A stretch of 64,000 nt of DNA from Cliona cf. orientalis (taxonomy: Eukaryota; Porifera; Demospongiae; Clionaida; Clionaidae). Made by a program: the position numbers and the translations under genes. Positions 47,101-58,000 of the stretch are shown in pieces (positions within the stretch are counted from its first letter, which is position 1; each line of letters begins with the position of its first letter). The stretch is taken from contig OZ005694.1 in the NCBI GenBank assembly GCA_963930775.1, positions 3,658,001-3,722,000 on the forward strand, written 5' to 3'. The notes under the pieces are model-generated. The model saw only the letters and a list, made by a program, of their open reading frames with translations, was not told the origin of the DNA and searched no databases.

Positions 47101-50100
47101 AAAGCTCACAATTTGCAATCAAAAGAATCTCCAATTCAAAACCCAACCTACGGTAATATTATGGCCGTATGGACGCTTACCTGGGATATACATGTAACTT
47201 AACATGGGCATAGACACAATTTGCAATGTGGGGGGGGGGGGGGGGGGACTTGATGATCATTGCACGTGAAGCACGCAAAACTTCTGTGAGAATGTTGACG
47301 TCATAAAAATTCACTTTTGAGGAGAAATTCTCATCAGTTTGATAGTGTAAAATTACAATTTTAGAAGTTTTAGACTGATAAAAGCCAACATTAATTTTGT
47401 TACAAGTCAACAATTGTTCCTAATCAATGTAGAGCCTGAAAATGAGTGCTTGCCCAGGACACTATGATAATTGTACACTTGATGCAGGTATCATCACATA
47501 CTTTGTGCCTTGTTATACTGCTGGTAAGAATGCTGAAGCCATTGGTGAGGGATGTCTGGTTCATGGTGTCTACTCTGTTATACCCATACTGGGTATCTAC
47601 TGCCATGCTCTGATAAGAGGCAAGATCAGGGAACAAAAGAATATTGAGGTATCTACATGTACTGCCTGCCCTCTCTCTCTCGCCTTCCAAGTACAATGTA
47701 CATGTTTGTGGGTGTAGTGTAGTACCTACAGGCATGCACTATACACAAGGGATATAGTAAGCAGTTGTGTTGTTGTCATCGTTAGCACAAAAATATTTAG
47801 GCATACTCAGTACACAATGTATGCAGGCCATGTGCTTTCTATTAATGTGCACAACTATTAATTGGCCTAGTACACATATACATGTACATGTATATGAACT
47901 GCATGTACATTTAGTAAAGACAAGGGCTTATAGACCCCATAAGCCCTTGGTAAAGATTATCTAAATAATCTGATGCCTTAATATACAATGAAGCTAGTGT
48001 AGTTCTTATCTTCCCAATCTAGGTCTGGGGCAGAGAGAGAATCAGTGGCTGACATCATCATACAACTAAGTGGCAATTCTGACTTGAATTCATCAATTTT
48101 TAACCCTTGATGCATGTGTGAGGGGTATGGTAGTCATTCTGTATGTGTGTCTGCTACTGCACTAGCTAGCTGCTACATACCTGTTGAAAACAAGGTGCCA
48201 TTAGGCTTTTTGTGGTACAATGTAGTTTCAATATCTGAGTTGTGTGGATTTCGTTGAAAATCAATTGCTAACGCTTTGTTCAAAAGTTCGGGGGTGTATC
48301 TATTCACTGGACTACTGGACTGGGCTCACCTTTGACCCCAAAATGTTAACTAAAACCTGTAATTTTGCACTGATTGGCAATCCTAGAATGCTGTCATATC
48401 CCTTCTCTGGTCGGGAAGATACGGATTTTATGCTTGCTTGCTCTAAATCAGATCAAGCATTCATGTCAGGCAGCTCAGGTGAATCAGTTATAGTAGCTAC
48501 TTTCAAGCTGGTCAGTATAGCATCTGAGTGTGTATCTTAGCCAGTGGTGTCGCCAGAGGGTGCATATACATGTAGGTTCATTTGCACCTAATCCATGCAC
48601 CTGTGCACCCATCCTATGCATGACATGTGTAGTTCTATTTACATGTACCTGTAGCCTGTCACAGTGCACGTTTCACTACACTAACGATATAACATAATAT
48701 CATGTATACATGTATATCACTATACATGTACATAGACCATCTACATGGAATAGTACCTATAATACTACAATGTCATGTATACTATACATGTAAATACACT
48801 TTCACTAGCTGTGTGCATCCACCTGTGCGGTTACTTTCAATAACTGGCACCCAGTTAAACAACTACCTAGAGATGCCACTGATCTTAGCTATTTAAAACT
48901 GTGACAATGCATAGTCTCATTTCCTAGCCTGTATCTGAGTGACAATACACCGACTGGTTAAATTTTATATAGCATACTAACGTAGCTGAAATCATACTCA
49001 AGACATGGGCAGATCTAGGGTGTTCACAGGGTACCTGTGAACCCCCCCCCCCCCCCCCCTTCAGCCCTTCACTGATTTAGAATGGCAAATGACTTGCTAG
49101 ATTTCTTGCTCTATGAACCCAAGGCTTCAAATCAACAAGCTACATGTATAATAATACACAAGTATAAAAACAATTGAATAAAATTGAAGGGTGAAGTAGG
49201 AATGGCAGTGCCAAAAAATACACGCAAAAGATTTGTAGGGATAGCTAATGCATCACATCCACTATACATGTACATCCCTGCGTTTGCTTTTCTTGATCAT
49301 ACACGCAAAAGATTTGTAGGGATAGCTAATGCATCACATCCACTATACATGTACATCCCTGCGTTTGCTTTTCTTGATCATACACTTCTGATTCAGTTTG
49401 TAAAGTGTCGCTATACTAGTCAGTATTGGTTGTCCATTCCTGCATGTGCCCCATAATATATGTATTATATGACATTGTATGCACAGCCTCGAGAGTGGAG
49501 TCTGGCTTCTGGCATTACCACATGAATAAAATTGTATAAATTTTACCTGTATAAACATACCAATCCTATGGCATGTGCTCTACAGAGCTCTATAATATAG
49601 TTACGTTAATTGAAGATAATATGGTTGTACTCTTGCATACACACATCCCGATACTATCATGATTTGTTATTTCTGTGCCAATGATCCACTGCAGGGCACT
49701 TTTTTCCATGATATCCTTCTCTCACTTTGTTGCTCTCCATGTGCCTTGGTTCAAGAAGCTCAGGTTAGTTCACTTTTCTATGTGTGTCTGTGAGTACATG
49801 TACTTTACAGTGTATGCATGTATCAAGTTTGTAGTATTTTCAAGGATCCAGCTACATGTACCATAAATCATGAAATTTATGCGTGCATCTTATTCATGCT
49901 AATTCATGCGTGGTATATCCAAGGCGCATGAATAAAATTACACTATTTTAACTAACGCAATTATTACCCACACCCATGTGCCAGTGGTTTACCACAAGGT
50001 CACACATCAATGCATGCTAGTGCTAGTGTGTAGCTACCTGCACTACTAGTTTGCTAAAGTATTTTTAAAAAGGAAGCTCTGCCTATTAGCTATGTGAACC

Positions 50101-51043
50101 AGGCAGAGAGAAACAGAGGAGGCTAATAAACTGAGTGTCAGTAATACTGAAAAGATCAGTGAAATTGGTTACCCATTGGTGATTCTGATTGAGAGACTCT
50201 AGCTAAAGAATAGCTGCTCTAGCTAAAAAATAGTTGCTCTGGGAAGTATCTCAAGGTTGAAATGCGCATGATTTTGATGACATTAATTTTTAATTTAAAT
50301 AAAATGACACTGAACCGCATGACTTTAATGCAACACAAATTTCTTGATTTACGGTACGCTGTTAGGAATGTATCAAAACCCAGCCTACAGTCACTATAGT
50401 ATATACCGTACCATCGCGAAAGAGGGCCCACTATGGAATGTCGGCCCACCCCCCACTTTGGGCTCAATTTCCTGCTAAGGTGTAATGTCTACTCGAATAT
50501 GCGCCCATGTGTAGCTGCCCTTAAAATCGCAGTTCAAATGGCTGGTTTATGAGAACTAAACTTCGAATAATCTATGTAAGATCGATAAGTAACCTGATAA
50601 ACAGCTGCAAAACTAAGTCTAACTAGCTTTATGCCACGTTTCAGCACAAATAAAGGATTGTGCACAGCTAGTGATTGTAACCACGCCCACTTAATACAGC
50701 TGCAGTCAACGATACCAGGTGAAGTATCGCGGCCGCCCTTGTTCTGGATTGGTAAATAAGGCTAAAATCAATAGTAGCCACTGCTACTATTCAAATTATG
50801 AAGATAGCGTGGCCGGGTAACTTACCTGGACGCTCTTTCGCGTCTAAACGCGATACTGATACCTCGAATATCGGCCCATCCCCCAATCTTGGCCCAGTGT
50901 AAGGTGCACCACCCATGGGCCCTCTTTCACGAGGGTACGGTAATAGTGCTTATGTTGTACTACTTAGTACTATAATCATTATGTCCATGCATGTACTGCA
51001 GGAGCTGAAAGCCCCAGCAGGTTTGGCCATGGCAAGAGAATAA
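44146..51043 (+). CDS. PLAC8-domain protein, array gene 4, cysteine-depleted (4 exons, 108 aa)
   Basis: Exons are 44146-44200, 47488-47648, 49695-49763 and 51002-51043 (TAA), the same lengths and phases as gene 3. The reading frame is open and all splice sites are GT-AG, so the gene looks intact. It is the most divergent member. Four cysteines conserved in genes 1-3 are replaced: residue 10 is Phe, 16 is Leu, 25 is Val (FVPC instead of FCPC) and 75 is Phe. The FG of FGKNAE is AG. CCSPCALVQEAQE at the C-terminal side is preserved. PLAC8 proteins rely on paired cysteines, so the loss suggests changed folding or function rather than decay, because length and splicing are preserved. Its promoter must fit in the 244 bp after gene 3 or overlap gene 3's 3' end. 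Confidence 0.85.
45170..45750. mobile_element. Foldback Mutator-like element, perfect 9-bp TSD
   Basis: Termini TAGCCTCGTTCCCAGGCTCC and its inverse bound 581 bp; the arms stay complementary for about 190 bp each. CATCTGTCC is duplicated at 45161-45169 and 45751-45759. It lies in intron 1 of PLAC8 gene 4. Confidence 0.92.
48542..48881. mobile_element. hAT-like element with 8-bp TSD
   Basis: Starts CAGTGGTGTCGCCAGAGG and ends CTAGAGATGCCACTG, 340 bp. ATCTTAGC is duplicated at 48534-48541 and 48882-48889. The terminus matches the 5-bp TSD elements, but the duplication has the classical hAT length. Confidence 0.75.
49220..49381 (+). repeat. Exact 81-bp tandem duplication
   Basis: The unit starting ACACGCAAAAGATTTG and ending TTTTCTTGATCAT is present twice without a mismatch (49220-49300, 49301-49381), inside a decayed copy of the 26294 foldback element. 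Confidence 0.9.
50404..50942. mobile_element. TACCGTA-ended element in the last intron of PLAC8 gene 4
   Basis: TACCGTACCATCGCGAAAGA on the left and CTCTTTCACGAGGGTACGGTA on the right (inverted), 539 bp. It ends 60 bp before the terminal exon of PLAC8 gene 4. Confidence 0.75.
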
Positions 51044-53040
51044 ACTTCACTGGTATAGCTATGTAGCAAACCCAAGTTTTAAAGCTGCATCTTTAAGGAT
51101 TTTGATCAACATGACATTAATTTTGATGTTGTGATCGAGTTTTGAAGTATATTTTTATAATTGCATTATTTCATGCGTGTAGATGATTGTATACCTTACT
51201 AGATGGAGTTTTATTGGTATTACTAATGGGTGGTACCCAGTATGAATTTGTGTTCTTGCCACTCGTCATCAGGCACCATGATGTAGGCAAGTGCCATGTA
51301 TGAACTCTAGTGCATCATCATGTTTGTGTGCATTGAAGCACCTGTGCAGCTTATAATTACCTACATGTACATGTACTATTAACTGACATGACATGTGCAT
51401 AATATTATGCCTCTATCCATAATATTATTGGGACTATCATATACATTAATGCGTGAGCTTTCCAGTATTATCGACAAAATTTGGGTCTAGTGCAGGTTAC
51501 TAAGGTTACTTCAAGTCCAAAACTGAGGTTGTGAAGGGGATGGCCAGCTCTACCATTAGTATTCAGTGGGAAAGGAAAACTTCTGAGTAATACAATTAGG
51601 GCAGTAATCAGTGCTCTTATGTGTACAAGTACATATAAGAGTACTGATTATACTGCCCTAATTGTACAAGGGTTAAAATGTGTGATTACCATTTTTCCGC
51701 TACTAAGTGCATGTGCAAGAAAACCTGCGCCTAACAAAGTCGAAATCGTTACAAAGAATAGCTGCATCCAAGATTGTTGGATCATAGCTGTAACTAATAC
51801 TGCAATTTGATTGGCTACTGACGGTTATCTATGTATGATAGTCACCTACAAGCTTTGCCCTCTGGCTCCAGCAATGCTATTATGATCTAAACTTGTTAGA
51901 GGGTATTTAGAGGTTTCTATGTGATTTAGAAGCCCCATGCAGGTCTCTCATAGAATCCTTGGGATTCTATATTATTATACATGTATAACGTAGACTTCTT
52001 TAGTCTTCCAAATCACATATAATATTATTATGTAGAAACCTCTTCAACAGTGTCTAACATTCAGTCATATTTGTTTGACTGCTGTAGCCTTGAAGAAAGA
52101 AGCACTCATGCCCGTCATTCTATTACTAGTTAGTGATAAAGCTTGATGCATAGCTTAATTTGAGTATCGATATTAAAACCTTGTGCTCTTGAGCTACTTG
52201 TTGCATGCGCTGAAAATTTGGCCATCTACCAGGTATTCAATGTTTGTTGCTATACCTAGCCTCCTCGGGCTGCTTAAAAGTGAGTGTACATGTATGTAAA
52301 ACAAGGCAGTAAGTTATGCATAACAATCGGGGTTGTAGCCAGAGGGTGAAATAAAGGCCGGCCACCCTAGCTCCTTTCTCACGTCAATTTGATATGGTTT
52401 TTAAAACCCATAATAATGCTTTTGATATTTTAACCACCACCCCCCTTTAAAAATATGAGCTGGCTACAGCAGTATGATTGCATGTGTACCTGGAGATGAG
52501 GTGATTTGAAGATAACAGTATTGTTGAGGGATTGGTATGTGGGTGACATGTGGTGATATCGTTGGTCATTGCAGAAATCTCCTGATACAAAGATGAAGTT
52601 ATGCAATTGAAATGCCTGCTCTTTCCTACCAGCACTAACACAAATAATTATTGATTATGTATCACCAGCAAGTGGCATAAACAGCACCCCAAATTTTGGT
52701 ATGCTACTTGATCATACCATTTCAGACAAACTATCGGGAGAATTAACTAATATCGAACCTCATGTGTACCAGGCCACTCCTAGTTATCAGTGCAGAAAAA
52801 TGGGAGTTATGGGGAAGGGGAGAGAATTAAAGGTACTAATCTGTCCACCTTCAGTAAACAGTGCATATTGGTGTACAAAAATTAATTATCGCGGCAATTA
52901 AATCCCACCCAGTGAATGCACTATGCATATACAGTACAGTACTAAGGTGATGAGGAAGTGCATCAGTGTCTAGTGTTGATTGACACTAATTGCTATGAGT
53001 GAAAACAACGTAATAATACTTGATCAACACTCGTTTATAC
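51044..53040. other. Intergenic after the PLAC8 array
   Basis: Contains the hairpin MITE at 51592 and repeat DNA around 51890-52060 with inverted AGAAACCTCT / AGAGGTTTCT. No gene seen. Confidence 0.5.
51592..51663. mobile_element. Short hairpin MITE (CAATTAGGGCAG)
   Basis: TACAATTAGGGCAGTAATCA and its inverse are almost back to back, forming a hairpin of about 72 bp flanked by TA. The same family is at 55742-55866. Confidence 0.75.
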
Positions 53041-53242
53041 CATATAGCGGGAAACTTTCGAGGGAGAAAATTTTTGTGGATCAGTAGGAACATTTCGCAG
53101 AGAAAATTTTGCAGAGTGTTAAACTGATTACATAATGGTTGTGACATGCCTAAAATCTCTTGGAGAAAACTTTCGCAGGTGGCTGTAAAATCATGAAATT
53201 CATGAAAGTTTTCTCCCTTGAAAGTTTCCTGCTATACAGTAT
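53041..53242. mobile_element. CCATATAGCGGGAAACTTTC element
   Basis: Left ACCATATAGCGGGAAACTTT and right AAAGTTTCCTGCTATACAGT are inverted around about 200 bp. Confidence 0.65.
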
Positions 53243-53847
53243 GGCATGTACAATTGATCATCAACTTCAGTATTTCTGGAGTAGCCTAGCTACACTGTTA
53301 CTGTACTATCTTAAGCCAGTTTGTGACTGGTGCTATTAAAGGATTCCTGTATTAGTCATAATAATATTGTTTTCGGTACTTGTTTATACAACTTCACATT
53401 CTTCTGCATACTTACATGTGTGCATTATCATGTACGGATGTTTGAGAGTAGTTTCCGTGGATAACTTAATCTGTTGACGGAATGTGTGTGTACTAGCTGG
53501 TACCATGTGAGTATGGTACCAAGTACAATGTATGTTGTTAGTGATGTCCCCTATTGTAATAGTTGGGTGGTTGTTGGAATCCAATTACATGCATCACTTT
53601 GCTCTGTAATCCCTAGCCATGGCAGGACCGTAGCCATGCACTGGTACAGTAATGGGGATATAGTTTCCTGACCGAGCACTTAAATTATCAACCATCTGCC
53701 CTCTTTTTGACAGTAGTCTAGGAGTGGGACTAACATAGTCAAGCATTTCCACTAAATAATTCCAGCTGCTGTGTAATAAATTGTACTACATTAAAGAAGT
53801 AGCTAATTATATTGCTACAGTATCATCCTATATGCATGCAGTGGTAG

Positions 53848-53905
53848 CTTCCAGTGCATCAAGACTGTTACAGTGGATGGTCACACTATCCCAGAGGGAA
53901 CTCAA
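53848..53905 (+). pseudogene. Isolated cytochrome P450-like exon
   Basis: A 58-nt segment between an AG and a GT reads FQCIKTVTVDGHTIPEGTQ. This resembles the P450 stretch before the heme region, where a strand of the form D-x-x-I-x-G-x-x-I-P-x-G-T is conserved. No I-helix, ExxR or heme-binding Cys exon was found on either side, and family-B repeat sequence starts about 60 bp downstream. It is probably a stranded exon left by duplication or deletion. The identification rests on one short motif. Confidence 0.3.
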
Positions 53906-55018
53906 GTATTCTTTTTTATACTGCTATTATTCTTAAATTCACAAAAATTATATAACCGTGCATGCACACAAAATAGATCTACAGATTGCACAATGTGTGC
54001 GTGAGGTATGCGCTCTACATAATACTGTTTGGGAGGTTTCTACAAGATTTATATGTAGAAGACTGAAGGGTTCTGTGTAGAATCCCAAGTGAAGCAAGGA
54101 TTCTACTGAGCCCTAAGTCTTCTACATGTAAATCACGTAGAAATTAACCAACTAAACAGTGTCTAACATGTTTAGATCCTAGCATAGATAATTGCTAGAC
54201 ACATAAACTGCTGCCTAGCAACAACCCAAATCATAGGCAAGAAATTTTACATAATTTTCTACAGAGCTTATATGATTTTCTATGAAGGATAGATAAACCA
54301 ATCAGATCATAGTATTTCTAAAGAGCTCCAGTTTCAGCATGGAATGATCTATGTGAGGACCAAGTGAAATCTCTGTATTATATAGGTAATAGATCTAGAA
54401 ATACTACAATGTATGCTGCATGCCATAAGCTACAATTTCTTTCGTAAAGTTTTCAATATAATAATAATTAATAGAATTTTGAAGAGGTCCATTAGCTATA
54501 TGATTGTTGATTTAACATTGAATAGTACACTGTACGCAGTGTGGGGGTGCTATTTCTATCTCGAGTGTTTTCATTAATTATTGCATGTCAAAGAGCTGGT
54601 TTGCCAGCAGTCAACTTAGTCAAGAGACTGTACAGGAACGGCTTTTAGCAGGCCAGCTATTATTATTACAACTGAGGAATGTTCTTATCATCCTAACTCA
54701 TGACACTAGGCTCTGACTGCCTGACACCAAAAGCTATCAAGGCATTCCATGCATTGCTTGCTGTAGCTTAGCAATGTTTCTAAAGCTTGTCATCAACCAT
54801 CTAGCAATCTGACTGGCACAAGAAATTTTGAGCCAGCCACTGACTAGTACTTGAAGCCAGTACAAATCTTAAAACAAACATTCTTATATCACCCAGCACC
54901 CAAGTATTTTATTATAAAACTCATCTTGCTACTTTTCCTAGCACATTACGATTTGGCTCCAAAATCACGACACACGCATTTCTAAAAGGTTTAGTAGCTG
55001 CCAGAGTTTTTAATAAGT
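53906..55018. other. Upstream region of the Calx-beta gene
   Basis: Family-B 3' end (53960-54022), then a 54030-54310 repeat related to 9120-9380 and 51890-52060, then about 500 bp without recognisable repeats before the ATG, where the promoter should lie. No specific motif is claimed. Confidence 0.4.
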
Positions 55019-58000
55019 ATGAAAGTAGTGGCATTGATTTTGAGTACATTTATTCTGGCATTGCTATGCCATGAAGTCCATAGTGGATGTGGCAGTTGGT
55101 CGATGTCAACCTACAGTGTAGATGAGGGAGGTTTTTCTGTTACTCTCACTGCACAGGCGGATCCAAATGACCCTCAGTCTTTAGAGTACAACACCAGGGC
55201 AGATTCAGCAACAGGTAACAAAAAATGTCTCACATTGATATTGTAACCCCAGTATTTTCACATACATGTATATTTAGCTGGAAGTGATTATGCTGGATCT
55301 AGTGGTATTTTAACATTCAGTACTGGTTCTGAGTCAGAGGTCACCATTTTTGTGCTTAGCGATGATGATTCAGAGACAACCGAATCATTCTTTGTTGACT
55401 TAAGATTGCTTGGTACGAATACTGTGTGTGATACTGCCACAGTGTTCATCATAGATGATGAACCTACGGAACCACCAGCTACTACGCAACGTATGTTGAC
55501 ATTGAACACTAATTCCATATTAAGTCTTTTGTTATCGTAGTTACTGGTTCTTTTGCATACAGCTCCCAATCAGATGATTGTGTGGCAGCAGAGCAAGTAT
55601 AATATAAGTGAAAGTGTAGGCACTCTTGAGATTTGTGCCGCACCAGCTGGGAGTCTGTCCAGTTCCGTCACTGTTACTGTAACAATAGAAGGTTCAACAG
55701 CAACTTGTAAGTATTGCCTACTAGTTGACTAACAATCCTCGTACAATTAGGGCAGCAACAGTACTCTTACATGTACACGTACGGCCAAATAGCACTCGCT
55801 ATCGCTCGTGCTATTACTGACCATACTCGTACAAGTAAGAGTACTGATTACTGCCCTAATTGTACTCTGAAGTGTGTGATTAATTATACTAATATCTGGG
55901 CCTTGGACAGGATATTACCTTAAATCGCAAATATTTCGTTGTAAAAATATTTTCGGACAGCCGGGCTTGTGCAAAAATTAAATGTACGAAAAAACATGCA
56001 CAATATTAAATGCGGTACTGCATGGGTCATTTGTCTGAAAATTATTTAACGCGAAAATTTATTGCATGAAATATTTTAGACACGAAATATTCGGGTATAC
56101 ATTGTATATTACCATCAATTTCTTTTTCCTATTAGTTGATTGAGAGTATACATCACTCAACCCTAGAAATTATTTCTGTGGTCCTTGGTGCATTCAGCCA
56201 TGCCTGCATAACATAGCTCTATATTAGATAGCCATGGAGGATGCTTACACTTTCAATTAAATTTTGCTATCATTTAACTGCATACAGTTTCAGATGATTA
56301 TTTCGCTTCATCCACTAGTTCGTGGACCTTCTCAGACAGCTCTGTGCAATGCATTGATGTTTTCATAGTAAGTGACGCCGACTTTGAAGGTCCAGTTCCT
56401 GAAACAATCAATGCCTCATTCACTCAAGATGGATTTGATACACAAGTAGCTATAATCTGCATCGTGGATGATGAACCAGGTAATAATTTCATACATGCGT
56501 GCGTGCTATAGTTATGTGCTTTGTCCCATACATGTTTCGTTCAATGCTTCTACATGTACATGTTATTTCCTGCAGAGGTTACCATTGTGTGGGAGCAAGA
56601 TCTCTATGTGTTTGAGGAAGGTGGAAATACAACATACATGATTTGTGCAGTTACCAATGATACAATTGTCGGAGACAGAGTAGAAGAACGGCAAGTAATT
56701 TTCCGAAATGATTCTGCTCTAGGTGGGCCTTCAAGTAATTACACATGTGCATATGTGCATTATGATGCAGTCTTGTTGGGTGCAGTGGTACACCTTAACT
56801 TGACTCAGATGAGGATATAATAATATTATGATACATACTGATGATACGTACATTATCTTGTATGTATGCCAGCATCTTAGCATTATTGTGTGGACTCGTA
56901 GAATAATATTATATCTAGCATGGTTATACACATGCAACCACATTCAAAGTAATTGTAACAGTCACAGTATCAGCAACACCATTGGCAAGGGCACAACACC
57001 AGATCAGGTCGCCAGCTAGATCATGCCCAACCACCATCTTTCACAAGGCTATGTGCATTTATTTAGAGAGATGGCATTATGCAGTGCTTATGCTGTATAG
57101 TGGACCCTGGCCCATCACCCCTGAAATACTGTTGTGTATGATAATTAATGCAGACACTTTGATTGATCCAGACTGCGTAAAAATGTTTGGCTACAATCAG
57201 ACCCATGAACTGCTGTAAGGCAGACACTATATGCAAAGGTAACTGAGCCTAGTGAAATTTTACCGAAAATTTTGGTTACGTTGACAGCATACTCATAGGA
57301 AACGAGTGTGTACTACTCATAGTAATGTACTGATAAAGCCACACTAAAGCATTCCCAAGCGGCTAGCTCAAGAGAAGTTGACTTTTTGTTTCCCTCTACG
57401 GAGAGATACCTACAACTGGTAGCTCTCTGGTCACATACATGTACCTCTATGTAGATTGGCTCAAATATGTGCCTGCTAACATTATAGCTATGTATGCACT
57501 TAAATCCTATTTGTACATATAAAATTTCCAAACCATAGAACTATTATAATGTGACCAGACAAAGGAAAATAATATTGAGTATTTCCCTCTCTTGCATTCT
57601 GTGTTGATTCTTAATGAGCTGGGGAAAAGCCAGTTGCTTCATCATGGGGCCGATATTATGCAGTAGCAGCTGCACATTGCTACCGTTTTTGTACTTAATG
57701 CAGTTTGGCCAAGTATCTGCATGATGAGCTATTCGTCAAATTTCTGTTTCATTTCCCATATACATGTAGCTCAAACTCTATGGTGGAATCACATTATGTA
57801 TAGTCATAATTATTGTCTCTCTATTGATCCTTCCAGCTGGTCTAGACTATTACAATCCTGGTGTTCTGACGCTTCTGTTTGCGGCTGGTGATAGCCGTAT
57901 GTGTGTCGAAATTATAATACTGGATGATAACATACTTGAATCAACGGAGTGTTTTTTTGCGGATCTGGTGTCACCCGTTCCAGGAGTAGAGACGTTCACA

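Noticed and set aside
48244..48540. 98-codon frame in intron 2 of PLAC8 gene 4
   Set aside because: No family match I can name and no splice partners; ends where the hAT-like element begins.
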